64,000 nt of DNA from JABAAE01 sp036336715 (GCA_036336715.1 JAYZFP010000215.1:1-64000); one strand, 5' to 3'. Shown: positions 46,291 to 55,218, counted from the stretch's first letter. Notes: generated by a model not told the origin, from the letters alone. Numbers and translations are program-made.

Positions 46291-46588
46291 TTCAACGACC
46301 TGGATGAACGCGCTTCCTTTTTGGGTCATCGCCCGTTTAAGACCCTGAATTCATGAAATCCCGCCGATTCGACCGACTTGAACCAAAGCGGGATCACAAT
46401 TTCAGCCTGAGTGGCGTGGTCCCTTCAACCGGCATGATCGTAACGGTCTGACGCGGCAGACCGGAACACGATCATTATCGGGTACAGCCGACCGTCCGGT
46501 AAGTGCCGGACCGGGCTTCGGACGGATCTTCACACCCGCAGATCGGATCCCTGTTTTTGAATCCCACAATCCGCCTGCAACTGCTGTT

Positions 46589-46978
46589 TCAATCGGGCGA
46601 ACGAATCTCAAGCAGCACGCTTTCAAAAATCGCCACCGCTGGTTCGCTTGCCGGCTGGACACCGAAAAACAAATCAAGCTGATTGAATTTCCGCAAAAGC
46701 AGCCCCACTTCCCATTCAATTCCCAACCCCGGGGGCATGTCCAAAGCGGTACCATTCAACACCAGAGAGCCGGGCAAGATATTCAGCCTGATTTTGTGTG
46801 CTACAATTTGTTGATCCGTCAAACCGCTGGGTTGGTGAAATTTTCTCGTCAGTCGAAAAGGATCCGACGCCGACACACAACAGGGAAAACGGCTGACCGT
46901 CAGGTTGCCCTGGCAGTCCATTTGCCAGGGACCCCGCAGGTTGATGGCATGGACATTTTTTTCTGGCACGGCCATCAT
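46589..46978 (-). CDS. small beta-rich protein, unknown function
   Basis: A frame of 129 residues starts at ATG 46978 or 46975. The sequence has INLRGPWQMDCQGN, FRLTRKFHQPSGLTDQQIVAHK, LVLNGTALDMPPGLGIEWEVGLLLRKFNQLDLFF and a final VAIFESVLLEI. This strand-turn pattern resembles the beta-sandwich (galactose-binding-like) domain at the front of some sugar hydrolases, but no family can be named. It lies between the Wzz-like gene and the DUF1559 gene, with 259 bases of unassigned sequence (46330-46588) before the Wzz gene start. Confidence 0.6.
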   Translation of the reverse strand: MMAVPEKNVHAINLRGPWQMDCQGNLTVSRFPCCVSASDPFRLTRKFHQPSGLTDQQIVAHKIRLNILPGSLVLNGTALDMPPGLGIEWEVGLLLRKFNQLDLFFGVQPASEPAVAIFESVLLEIRSPD

Positions 46979-47058
46979 TCAAACCCGGTTTTGACAGTCG
47001 GCTGGCGGACAAATCGGACAGGTACCATTTGAACAGTCATCACGGGAACGGAAAAAAA

Positions 47059-48096
47059 GTGAAAAAGCAGGCAAACGCCCAGGACAGATCCGGTATTTCC
47101 CGTGTCGAAGTTCTGTTCCTGGTGGTCATTCTAACCGTTCTGGTCGGTTTGTTGCTTCCCTGGATTTACAATTTGCGGGGCAGCAGCCAGCGGGTTTTTT
47201 GCCAGTCGCGGCAGATGATCGTGGCCAAGGGCCTGTTTCTCAAAAGCGTGGACACTCCTGCCTTTCCCGGGTACCGGGATATCCAGGCCACGATCGATCA
47301 ACGGCCGGTCGAAACAAGCTGGGTCTATCCAATCCTGCCCTATCTTCATCCGCTGGGCACCGAGCTGGCGGAAGAAATCGAAATGAAAAACGGTGCAGAG
47401 CTTTCCCAAAGCGACAACATCGACCTTTTCCGAAGGGGCCCTTACGCGGAGCTGCATGGGGACCAAGGCAATCTGGCGGGAAAAAATGTCGGCCTGTACC
47501 TGCCGGAACTGGTTTGCCCCGACAGTGGAAAAATGCCCTCCGCTGAAACCAGTCAGCCCCTTTCGTTTGTTGTCAATTGCGGGATGCCAGACAGACAGGT
47601 CGCCGGCATGCCGGCCGATCACCTGGCAAATGGTGTCTTTTTTGACCACGTCAATGGTTCCCAGAGAATGACACTCGATTTCCTTCTGGAACATGACGGT
47701 CTGGAAAACACCCTCATGCTGTCCGAAAACCTGGATGCCACCCAGATCTTTGACGCGGAGGAATTCGAGGTCGGATTTGTCTGGATCGACAGTTATCGCG
47801 ACGGAGATGCCGTGCGTGATCCGGAGCGGTTGCTGGGAATCAACCAGGCTGCCGAAAACGCCAGTTCGAGGTCAGCCCGCCCCTCCAGTCGCCATCCCCG
47901 GGGGGTAAACGTTGCATACTGCGATGGCAGCACCTCTTTTTTAAGCGAGGAAATCGACTACCTCGCTTTTGTTGATTTCATGACCACCTCCCACCAGGAA
48001 ATCAGGGTCGCCGGTTCAAACGACTACGTCGCCGAACCCTACCGGAAACTCCCCGACAACGAGTCCACCGCGGAACCGGGATCACCCAAAAAATGA
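47059..48096 (+). CDS. DUF1559 family pilin-like protein
   Basis: From GTG 47059 (GGAACGGA about 8 bases upstream) the product has 345 residues. A TTG at 47029 would add 10. The N-terminus has a type IV pilin-type prepilin motif, SGISRVEVLFLVVILTVL, with Glu five after the Gly. The C-terminal region has RHPRGVNVAYCDGSTSFLSEEIDYLAF, the 'H..G.N...DGS' signature of DUF1559 proteins abundant in planctomycetes. They are thought to be cleaved and exported by a type II secretion-like system. A terminator hairpin follows. Confidence 0.9.
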   Translation: MKKQANAQDRSGISRVEVLFLVVILTVLVGLLLPWIYNLRGSSQRVFCQSRQMIVAKGLFLKSVDTPAFPGYRDIQATIDQRPVETSWVYPILPYLHPLGTELAEEIEMKNGAELSQSDNIDLFRRGPYAELHGDQGNLAGKNVGLYLPELVCPDSGKMPSAETSQPLSFVVNCGMPDRQVAGMPADHLANGVFFDHVNGSQRMTLDFLLEHDGLENTLMLSENLDATQIFDAEEFEVGFVWIDSYRDGDAVRDPERLLGINQAAENASSRSARPSSRHPRGVNVAYCDGSTSFLSEEIDYLAFVDFMTTSHQEIRVAGSNDYVAEPYRKLPDNESTAEPGSPKK

Positions 48097-48101
48097 CAAA
48101 T

Positions 48102-48130
48102 GCCCGCGGTACCGCGAGGCCTCACTTTTT
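48102..48130 (+). terminator. intrinsic terminator after the DUF1559 gene
   Basis: GCC plus CGCGGTACCGCG (a perfect 12-base palindrome at 48105-48116) and AGGC form a GC-rich stem, followed by CTCACTTTTT with the T run ending at 48130. It lies 6 bases after the stop. Confidence 0.5.
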
Positions 48131-48195
48131 GTTCGGTGACCTTGCGACGAACTTTTCCACTGCAGGCGGCTCGCAGCAAAAATCGCTGCAGTCGC

Positions 48196-49275
48196 TCACT
48201 TCGGGGAGGCCGAATTCATGCGGGCCACCTGCTCAGCAAATGCAACCCCTTTGAGGTAGTAGGTTTTTCCTGATCCGAGGTAATGATAGGGGCGGTCGTT
48301 TCCGACCTTTCGCCACTCGGCTTTCTGCTCCTCGGTCCCTTTCCAGTATTTTTTTTCAAACAACTCGTGGGCCCGGGTATCGTAGAACTCGGCCGTCCTC
48401 ACGAAAGCCACGTTCTGGCTGAACCTGGGCAGTTTTGCCACATTTTCCTGGGCCAACTGAAAGTCGCCCCGTCCGGGAATGCCACCGGTACTCAGTTCCC
48501 CGATCACAAACGGCATACCCGGCGCTTCCAGGTCCCGTCGTACATCGTCGATCAACCGGGCCAGCCATTTTGTATACGGTCCGTATTTCTGTTCCCGCAG
48601 GGTACGATTGACCTTGTCGTTGAAACCCTGGTGCCAGATGAAACCCGCAATCTCCGCCCGGTGGTTTTTCAACCGGGGAAATTTGTTCGGGTAGTCACGA
48701 AGTTCCTTCCTGGCATGGGCAATCATCTCCCGATAGTACCGGCCGTATCTCATGCGAGTCTCCTCCCGGGTCACCTTCGGGTTTTTCTTTTTGGCCTTTT
48801 CCCAAAGGGCCTCGATTTCATTTTCGGTCGGCGGAGCGCCCGGTGGTCGGAAGTCGACCGCCACCGATTTTCCTCCCCAGGCGATCTTGATCAACAGAAC
48901 CGGCTGTTCGGTCAGGTTGCCGATCGTGTGGCCAAAACCGAATTCGGGACCAATCGAGTTGACCCCCTTGGTTCCGTATCCCACTGTCAGAGGCCCCGCC
49001 TTGGCACCCTTGGCACAGGAGGGATAGGTAATCCAGACATCTTGCCGTACTTTCCATCCGTCCCCCTCCTTCAGCCCGGCATAAGTGGGTTGAATCTGGG
49101 GATCCTCCCGGTAGGTATCCAGGTGCAGAGGATCCCCTTTTCCTTCCATGTTGGACTGACCCACCAGGAAATAAACCTTGACCTTTTTTTCCCCGCCAGC
49201 CAGCCCGGCTGCCGGTACCAGCGGGGCCACCAGTCCAATCAACAGTCCCAGGCAACCACCAAAACCAACGTTCAT
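48196..49275 (-). CDS. exported SASA-type carbohydrate esterase (sialate O-acetylesterase-like)
   Basis: From ATG 49275 (GGGTG 8 bases upstream) the protein has 359 residues, with a signal peptide (LGLLIGLVAPLVPAAGLAGG). The SGNH-type nucleophile block VYFLVGQSNMEGKG is present, as are SIGPEFGFGHTIG, IKIAWGGKS and FIWHQGFNDK. It would remove acetyl groups from sugars outside the cytoplasm. Earlier open-frame starts use a TTG two codons upstream. Context with Gfo/Idh/MocA suggests glycan degradation. The exact substrate is unknown. Confidence 0.88.
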   Translation of the reverse strand: MNVGFGGCLGLLIGLVAPLVPAAGLAGGEKKVKVYFLVGQSNMEGKGDPLHLDTYREDPQIQPTYAGLKEGDGWKVRQDVWITYPSCAKGAKAGPLTVGYGTKGVNSIGPEFGFGHTIGNLTEQPVLLIKIAWGGKSVAVDFRPPGAPPTENEIEALWEKAKKKNPKVTREETRMRYGRYYREMIAHARKELRDYPNKFPRLKNHRAEIAGFIWHQGFNDKVNRTLREQKYGPYTKWLARLIDDVRRDLEAPGMPFVIGELSTGGIPGRGDFQLAQENVAKLPRFSQNVAFVRTAEFYDTRAHELFEKKYWKGTEEQKAEWRKVGNDRPYHYLGSGKTYYLKGVAFAEQVARMNSASPK

Positions 49276-49366
49276 TTTCAATCACCCTTTCAGCAAACCG
49301 GTTGTAAGTCCATGGAAATTTTGACGGAAAAACCCGCTCCCAGCTCTCAGATTTGAGCTTCGTCCG

Positions 49367-50716
49367 TCACGAGCCCAATGACCATCCTTTTCGGTAGTCC
49401 CGCCTGATAAACGCATCGGCCTGCGGAGCATTAGGACAATTCATCCGATCACTGTCCCATACGATTTTTTTGCCCACCCGGTAGGCCACGTTCCCCAGGT
49501 GATTGGCTTCGGTCAACAGGCCGGCATAGGTAAAGTTACAGGTCGTGGGAGAACCCGTTTTCGCTGCCCGGATCCACTCTGCGTAATGCCCGATGGAATT
49601 GGGAATCGCTGGTTCAGGTCGGCGGAACTCCCTGAAATCATCCACAGGAAGAAGAACATGTTTTCCGTAATCGGAAAGCAGCATCCCTTTTTGGCCGACA
49701 AAAAGAACCCCCGAACCCCACTGCGGGATTCCCTTTTCTTTCCAGATAGCCGGTTTCTCAATTCCCTGGTACCAGGTCAGCGAAACCGGTGGCATTCCCT
49801 TTCTCTTGCCATACTCGTAACGGACCTTCATGGACGCGGGAGCAATCTCCGGATGGGGAGGTCGCCCCGACGCCTCAACGGTCTGCGGCGCATCCAGGTT
49901 CAGTGCCCAGAAGGGAAGATCGATCCAGTGGCTGCCCAGGTCCGACATGGTCCCGTTACCGAAGTCCCACCAGCGATACCATTTCGGGCCCGGAAAATAA
50001 ACACTGTGATAGGGGCGTTTCGGTGCAGGTCCCAGCCAGAGATCCCAATTCAAAAATGACGGGATGGCCTGTGTCTGCTTGGGACGTTCGGTGGCTACCA
50101 CAATATCGCCATGTTTTTTTGCCCGCTCCGGTGTTTGCCTTCCCCAGGCCCGCCCTACCCAGACATGACACTCGGTCACCTCACCGATAGCTCCACCCTG
50201 AACCAGTTCCACCACGCGACGATAGTTGTTACCCGCATGAATCTGCGTTCCCATCTGGGTGGCCACGCCCGCCTTTTCCGCCTCCAGCCGAATCCTGCGT
50301 GCTTCCGCGATGTTGTAAGTGAGCGGCTTTTCGCAGTAAACGTGTTTACCCAGTTGCAGCGCGGGAAGGGTGGCAAACGCGTGGGTGTGTTCGCAGGTGC
50401 TGACGACTACCGCATCGATCTCTTTCTGACGATCATAAAGCTCTCGAAAGTCAACGTAGGTGCGGGCTTTTGGAAAACGGGAAGCGGCGGCGTTGAGATT
50501 GTTCCGGTTGACATCGCACAGGGCAACAATATTTTCGGAACGGACACCGTTGGTGTTGGCTCCACCCCTTCCTCCTGCCCCGATAATTGCAATATTCAGC
50601 TTTTCGTTCAGGTTCTGGCCCCGCAGGATATTGGGAGCAAACAGGGTGGCCGCTCCGGCAGCGGCTCCCGCCGATACCCTGGAAAACTGTCGACGGTCGA
50701 TCGGTTGTGAGTTCAT
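49367..50716 (-). CDS. Tat-exported Gfo/Idh/MocA oxidoreductase
   Basis: The 449-residue protein has a Tat leader (IDRRQFSRVSAGAAAGAATL), a Rossmann GAGGRGG segment (NIAIIGAGGRGGANTNG), VVVSTCEHTHAFATLPALQLGKHVYCEKPLTYN with the family EKP motif, and the C-terminal segment VRYEYGKRKGMPPVSLTWYQG. The family oxidises or reduces sugars with NAD(P). An exported version must carry its cofactor through Tat, as known for this type in planctomycetes. An upstream region at 50717-50880 contains a 19-base-period duplication. Confidence 0.92.
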   Translation of the reverse strand: MNSQPIDRRQFSRVSAGAAAGAATLFAPNILRGQNLNEKLNIAIIGAGGRGGANTNGVRSENIVALCDVNRNNLNAAASRFPKARTYVDFRELYDRQKEIDAVVVSTCEHTHAFATLPALQLGKHVYCEKPLTYNIAEARRIRLEAEKAGVATQMGTQIHAGNNYRRVVELVQGGAIGEVTECHVWVGRAWGRQTPERAKKHGDIVVATERPKQTQAIPSFLNWDLWLGPAPKRPYHSVYFPGPKWYRWWDFGNGTMSDLGSHWIDLPFWALNLDAPQTVEASGRPPHPEIAPASMKVRYEYGKRKGMPPVSLTWYQGIEKPAIWKEKGIPQWGSGVLFVGQKGMLLSDYGKHVLLPVDDFREFRRPEPAIPNSIGHYAEWIRAAKTGSPTTCNFTYAGLLTEANHLGNVAYRVGKKIVWDSDRMNCPNAPQADAFIRRDYRKGWSLGS

Positions 50717-50783
50717 GGCGATCCTCGGTGCAAAAGCGAATGGTAGTCAGCACACTTATCTTCGCACGATCCGATTGCCCGTT

Positions 50784-50819
50784 CAACATTCGAGCAGTCG
50801 GGCAACATTCGAGCAGTCG
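50784..50819. repeat. 17-base direct duplication upstream of the Gfo/Idh/MocA gene
   Basis: CAACATTCGAGCAGTCG occurs at 50784-50800 and 50803-50819, separated by GG, in the gap between the Gfo/Idh/MocA and DUF952 genes. The copies are identical. Confidence 0.9.
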
Positions 50820-50880
50820 AACGCGCCTGGAATCTTTGTCGCCGTCGGGACCCCAACGGCTGGACGATGACCGCAACCGC

Positions 50881-51234
50881 TCAAAGATCTTCTCGAAAGA
50901 GAAAATCGCCCTGATCGCCCTTTCCCAGCTTTTCACTTTCCCGCACCGCAGAAAGGGGTAAGCTCCCGTAGTAATGCGGAAAAAGATCTCCACCCCGGGA
51001 AGGCTCCCATTTCAAACCGGGACCGAGGGATTCGCTTTCAACAGCAATCAGCCAGACATCATCGAACATCGAAAAATGACGCCGGGCGGTTTCCGCCACC
51101 TGGGAACCCGTGGAAAAGTGAATGAATCCATCCTCCCGGTCGACTGCCGATCCGGAAAAAAGTGCCGTCTCCTGAAAAGAGGCCCACTCCGCTGACCGCA
51201 AAAGCTTGTAGATTAATGTCATACCTTCCTTCAT
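50881..51234 (-). CDS. DUF952 family protein
   Basis: The 117-residue product starts at ATG 51234, whose first base overlaps the TGA of the DUF1501 gene (TGATG), so translation is coupled. The sequence has YKLLRSAEWASFQ, DREDGFIHFSTGSQVAETARRHF, VWLIAVESESLGPGLKWEPSRGG and FPHYYGSLPLSAV, matching DUF952. The HF/FPHYYG pattern is conserved in that family. It is normally a small free-standing cytoplasmic protein of unknown activity. An ATG at 51222 is a less likely start because its ribosome site would be too close. Confidence 0.88.
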   Translation of the reverse strand: MKEGMTLIYKLLRSAEWASFQETALFSGSAVDREDGFIHFSTGSQVAETARRHFSMFDDVWLIAVESESLGPGLKWEPSRGGDLFPHYYGSLPLSAVRESEKLGKGDQGDFLFREDL

Positions 51235-52589
51235 CAGATCAATTCCGGCAGAGGGAGGTGTCCATCAACGAGGTACTGCGGGCGACCGGTCAGGTCGTCC
51301 ACCGTGACGGCATTGGGGTCCAGCCCCATCTGCTGATAGAGTGTCGCCAGCACTTCACCAAAGTGCACGGGTCGGTCGGCGACTTCTCCACCCAGCCGGT
51401 CGGTGGCCCCGATCACCTGTCCCGTCCGGAGACCACCTCCAGCGATCAGACCGCCACCCACGCGGGGCCAGTGATCCCGGCCCGCGTTCTTGTTGATCTT
51501 GGGCGTCCTGCCGAATTCCCCCCAGGCGACCACCGAGACATCCCGGTCCAGGCCCCGCTCGTAGAGATCTTCGATCAGGGCAGACAGCCCCTGGTCAAAC
51601 AGGGGCAGGTGAGTTTCCCGCAAACCCTTGAAGTTCTGGCTGTGAAAATCCCAGCGGCCAAAATTCAGGGTCACCACCCGGGCTCCCGCCTCCACCAGCC
51701 GGCGGGCAATCAAAAAATGTTCCAGGTTGCGGGGGGCCCCGTCTCCGAAGTTCTTTGGGTCTCCCTTTCCGTAGCGTTCCCGGACCCCCGGGTCCTCCTT
51801 GCTCAGGTCAAGCGCTTCGGCAAGTTTGCTGGAAGAGAGAATTCCGAGTGCCTGTTCCGAAAGCTCATCCATGCCGGCCATTTTTCCGGAAGCATCGGAC
51901 CGTCGCCGAAAAGCATCAAATCTCTGCAACAGGCTTTGTCGGTCCTGCAAACGATTCAGCGGGACGCTGCCGATTTTCATGTTGGCCCGGGCCGGCCCTG
52001 AGGGACGGAAGGCTGCGTGGGTAACCCCCAGAAAGCCGGGGTGACCCGGGGAACCGTAGGGGGGATGACCGGCATCCGGCGCCAAACCTACAAACGGGGG
52101 CACCGACCGGTTCACCGGACCCTGCAGGCTGGAAATCGTGGAGCCCACAGAGGGCCAACCACCGGTCGGTTGTCGTTGCGTCGTCCTCCCGGTGTAGCAG
52201 ATGAAAGAATCGTGCGCCCCATTGGGGGAGCCGACCACTGACCGGAGCGGCACACACTTGTCCATGATCCTCGCCATGCGGGGCATGTGTTCCGATATTT
52301 CTATCCCCGGAACGTTTGTCCGGATGGGTCGAAATTCCCCACGGATTTCATCCGGAGCGTCCATTTTCAGATCGTACATGTCCTGGTGGGAAGGAGCACC
52401 GACCATGTAGATCATGATGATCGCCTTGTGCGAATTGCGAATGCCCGCCTGCTGCTCGGCACGCAGCAACTTGGGCAGGGTCAGACCGCCTGCGGCCAGG
52501 CTTCCGACTCGGAGAAAATCACGGCGGGCAATGCCGTCACAGAGTCTTCCCCGAGGACTTGATTCGGCTTCACCTTGAAAGGTCAACAT
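51234..52589 (-). CDS. DUF1501 family protein with Tat signal
   Basis: From ATG 52589 (GGGAG upstream) the product has 451 residues. The Tat leader is GIARRDFLRVGSLAAGGLTL. Family sequence includes IIMIYMVGAPSHQDMYDLKMD, the RNLEHFLIARRLVEAGARVVTLNF helix, VSVVAWGEFGRTPKINKNAGRDHWP and GGGLRTGQVIGATDRLG. A frame extending to 52688 would add 33 unconserved residues. Unlike the pair at 17668-22250, no PSCyt/DUF1549 gene precedes it. It is upstream of, and coupled to, DUF952. Confidence 0.92.
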   Translation of the reverse strand: MLTFQGEAESSPRGRLCDGIARRDFLRVGSLAAGGLTLPKLLRAEQQAGIRNSHKAIIMIYMVGAPSHQDMYDLKMDAPDEIRGEFRPIRTNVPGIEISEHMPRMARIMDKCVPLRSVVGSPNGAHDSFICYTGRTTQRQPTGGWPSVGSTISSLQGPVNRSVPPFVGLAPDAGHPPYGSPGHPGFLGVTHAAFRPSGPARANMKIGSVPLNRLQDRQSLLQRFDAFRRRSDASGKMAGMDELSEQALGILSSSKLAEALDLSKEDPGVRERYGKGDPKNFGDGAPRNLEHFLIARRLVEAGARVVTLNFGRWDFHSQNFKGLRETHLPLFDQGLSALIEDLYERGLDRDVSVVAWGEFGRTPKINKNAGRDHWPRVGGGLIAGGGLRTGQVIGATDRLGGEVADRPVHFGEVLATLYQQMGLDPNAVTVDDLTGRPQYLVDGHLPLPELI

Positions 52590-52672
52590 GTTCCCAATTC
52601 TCCCGGGTTCCAGCTCTACCGAAAAACTGGATTCATTATAAGGCGCGGGACTTGCCGCGACCAAGTGAATCT

Positions 52673-53734
52673 TTACCCCGTTTGCCAACGGTAAATTCCG
52701 AAGACCGCGTTCAATCCGCTCGCTTCCAGGTCAATTTCCACCAGCGTTTCGCTCTTTTCCAGATCGTAAAGCACAACGCGGGTGGGCTGGGTGCCATACT
52801 GACCGCAGGCCTGAAACCCCTGCTTGATCCAACTCAGGTTTTTTCGCAGCCAGGTCGGCCGAATTCGGGAAAAACCGACCCAGGCTCTTGCCGGACCTTC
52901 CAGACAGAGCCCGCGGCACCAGCCGAGTTCACCCGAATCGCTACCGATGGTACCGCTCATTTTTGTCAGGTCATACGACCGGACGGATTGTCCCGTCGTC
53001 CGGTTGCAAAAGACGATGTGGCCGTTGGTGGTGGTGAAAGCCACCTGGTCCCCACTCACGATTCCATCGTGGGGACTCCCGCCGGGCACATCGATCCTTT
53101 TGTCTGGGTGATCCAGGTTCAGGGCATCCTGCTGGTGGAACCTCGTGGCATACCGGTTCCCTTGCGTTTGAAAAACAAAGTTGGGATGGGAAAGGTGCGG
53201 CTTGGTGGTGGGTACCTTCCGGTAATCAACCGTCCGGTCAAATCGCGACCAGGTCTCCCGGTCGCAGGTGGACCATTCCCGGACAACCCGGGAATTGGCA
53301 GGCACGCTCCGGTCCATTTGAATTCGCAGCACCTGGTCCAACCCGGTATTGGCCACCAGCAGGTGTTCCTCCCGATTTTCAGCCAAGTCTTCTTCGTAAC
53401 GGACATGATGCAGGTCATTGAAGCCGGGGTGGGAAAAGAAATACGTCGGCTTCCAGTGGTCAAGATCGTACTCGAGGATTTCCGTTTGGGTGCAAACGAT
53501 GATTCTTCCGGCTTCCTGCCGCAGGTCGCCCGCCTTGAAAACGATGGAGGGGTCCCGGTCAGCGCAGAACTCCGCGGGCGTCTGATACTCGACAACCGTC
53601 CGGGAGGATCCCGTTTCGGGATCGATGGCCACGATCACTCCCCGGTCGTAGGCATGCCACTCATCGAGGTCGAGAGCCCTTTTTCTTTGCCGGCCACCGA
53701 CAACCAGCAACTGGAATCCTGGTTTTTGCGACAC
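52673..53734 (-). CDS. propeller-like protein of unknown function, coupled to the flippase gene
   Basis: From GTG 53734 the product has 353 residues. The GTG overlaps the last base of the flippase TAG (TAGTG). The sequence has repeated beta-strand units (GVIVAIDPETGSSRTV, TQTEILEYDLDHWKPTYFF, HLLVANTGLDQVLRIQMD, DQVAFTTTNGHIVFCNRTTG, RVVLYDLEKSETLVEIDLEASG), which fits a beta-propeller. Conserved HDG (SPHDGIV) and HH (NDLHHVRYEED) elements stand out. I cannot name the family. No signal peptide is visible from this start. Coupling to the flippase hints at a role in surface-glycan export or its control. A frame to 53968 adds only sequence inside the flippase gene. Confidence 0.75.
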   Translation of the reverse strand: MSQKPGFQLLVVGGRQRKRALDLDEWHAYDRGVIVAIDPETGSSRTVVEYQTPAEFCADRDPSIVFKAGDLRQEAGRIIVCTQTEILEYDLDHWKPTYFFSHPGFNDLHHVRYEEDLAENREEHLLVANTGLDQVLRIQMDRSVPANSRVVREWSTCDRETWSRFDRTVDYRKVPTTKPHLSHPNFVFQTQGNRYATRFHQQDALNLDHPDKRIDVPGGSPHDGIVSGDQVAFTTTNGHIVFCNRTTGQSVRSYDLTKMSGTIGSDSGELGWCRGLCLEGPARAWVGFSRIRPTWLRKNLSWIKQGFQACGQYGTQPTRVVLYDLEKSETLVEIDLEASGLNAVFGIYRWQTG

Positions 53735-55053
53735 TAGACCCAACCTCCCAGACCTGGACGAATCCCCAGCTTGCGACGCACCACAACCAAGGCAATTCCG
53801 TTCCAGAAAATAACCGAAATGGTTGTGGCAATCGCCGCCCCGGTTGTCTGGAACAGGGGAACCAGTAACAGGTTCAGCCCAATATTGAGCAGCATGCTGA
53901 CCAGGAGAATTTTCATGAAGGTTTGGTGATTTCCACTCATCGACAGCAGGGCACCCACGCTGCCACAAAAGACATTGAACAGGTTGCCAGCGACAAGAAT
54001 TCTCAGTGGCAGGGAAGCCTCTTCAAAACCTTTTCCATAGAAATTGAGCATTGGTGATGGAAACAGCAGAAAAACCATGGACACCATGAGCCCAAAGAAA
54101 AACGATAAGCCGGCGGCTTTTGTGGCCAGCTTCTGCAACTGCTCCCGGTCATTCCGTGTCCGGGCAATCATCGGACCGAAAGCAGTGTTCACGGCGTTGA
54201 TCCCGAACACCACGAATGCTGAGTACTTGGCTGCCGCCGCATAGGGCCCCACCTGGTCGCTGTCAACAAAGATTCCCAGCATCCAGATATCACTTTGGCC
54301 ATGAATGGTCATGGCAATGGTAATCAGGAGTGTCGCCCATCCCATCGAACGCCACTCGGCCACGGCTTCCAGGTTGTTGGCCGGGGATTGTTTCTGGACA
54401 CCCGACAGTTCGCGCTCCTGCAACCACTGACCGGTGACCAGGGTCGCCAGGGTCACCACCACAAAAACGGCCGCGGCGTGAACCGGCGCGAAATCGGGCA
54501 GGGAAAACAGTCCGCCATCGACCAGCAGGCCGATCAGTCCCAGGGTCAGAAATGGCCTCAACAACCCCTCCGGCAGAACCGAGAGAACCGGTCGCTCCCT
54601 GCCCCGCAAAACCCCCTGGCGTACCAGTGAAAAAACCTGAAAGGGAATCGCCAGGCAAATCACCTGGGTCGTCAACCATAGCGAACGGTCATCCCACTGC
54701 CGGATCCCCTGAATGGTGATGACCGAAACGATCAGCAGGAACAGCGAACAGAACAGGGATCGCCGATTCAGCCACCGCAGGCATTCAAAGAGAAGAGGTG
54801 GGTCGGTCTTGTAGGTTGTGATAAACCGCGTGGCTACCATGTCACCCCCTGCAACGGCACCAATCACCAGGAAGTTGAGGGAAACCAGTGCGAACGAGTA
54901 ATCGCCGTAGCCCGCTTTTCCGAACAGTCTCGCCAGCATCAGCTGAACGCCAAAACTGGCGACCACCGAGACGCTCTTGACCAAAAAGGTCAGCACGCCG
55001 CCACGAGCCATGCGTGACTCATCGGACTGTTCGGCTGGGCTGGATCGCGACAT
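53734..55053 (-). CDS. Wzx-type polysaccharide flippase
   Basis: The 439-residue protein has about twelve membrane helices, with a typical N-terminal motif ARGGVLTFLVKSVSVVASFGVQLMLARLFGKAGYGDYS, WLTTQVICLAIPFQVFSLVRQGVLRGRERP, and the C-terminal pair GNHQTFMKILLVSMLLNIGLNLLLVPLF and GAAIATTISVIFWNGIAL. This is the MATE-like lipid-linked-oligosaccharide flippase fold. It probably moves undecaprenyl-linked glycan across the inner membrane. It overlaps the propeller gene by one base and diverges from a sulfatase. Confidence 0.9.
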   Translation of the reverse strand: MSRSSPAEQSDESRMARGGVLTFLVKSVSVVASFGVQLMLARLFGKAGYGDYSFALVSLNFLVIGAVAGGDMVATRFITTYKTDPPLLFECLRWLNRRSLFCSLFLLIVSVITIQGIRQWDDRSLWLTTQVICLAIPFQVFSLVRQGVLRGRERPVLSVLPEGLLRPFLTLGLIGLLVDGGLFSLPDFAPVHAAAVFVVVTLATLVTGQWLQERELSGVQKQSPANNLEAVAEWRSMGWATLLITIAMTIHGQSDIWMLGIFVDSDQVGPYAAAAKYSAFVVFGINAVNTAFGPMIARTRNDREQLQKLATKAAGLSFFFGLMVSMVFLLFPSPMLNFYGKGFEEASLPLRILVAGNLFNVFCGSVGALLSMSGNHQTFMKILLVSMLLNIGLNLLLVPLFQTTGAAIATTISVIFWNGIALVVVRRKLGIRPGLGGWV

Positions 55054-55108
55054 CTTCGGGTTCTCAGATTCCCTGGGGCGTCCTCATCCGTGCCGAAACA
55101 GTCGGCTC

Positions 55109-55139
55109 AGGTGCAGAATGAGGTGCAGGATCAGGTTCC
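55109..55139. repeat. 12-base imperfect tandem repeat before the sulfatase promoter
   Basis: AGGTGCAGAATG (55109-55120) and AGGTGCAGGATC (55121-55132) are followed by a partial AGGTTCC. It lies between the flippase and the sulfatase and just before the inverted repeat at 55142. Confidence 0.75.
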
Positions 55140-55141
55140 TT

Positions 55142-55172
55142 TTGGATCAGACGATCCAATCTTAGCTATAAT
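55142..55172 (+). promoter_or_regulatory. candidate sulfatase promoter with inverted repeat
   Basis: TATAAT at 55167-55172 has TTGGAT at 55142-55147 as the -35 (19 bases apart, longer than ideal). The -35 is one arm of a perfect inverted repeat, TTGGATC and GATCCAA (55142-55148 and 55153-55159, 4-base gap), a possible operator. The sulfatase ATG is 47 bases downstream of the TATAAT. Confidence 0.5.
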
Positions 55173-55218
55173 CGATCGTTTCTTCCCTGATGTAAATGAA
55201 ACGGATCGTATTCGACCG

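Noticed and set aside
46402..46755. 117-codon minus-strand frame upstream of the Wzz-like gene
   Set aside because: It overlaps the more credible 46589-46978 frame in another phase and has no protein-like pattern.
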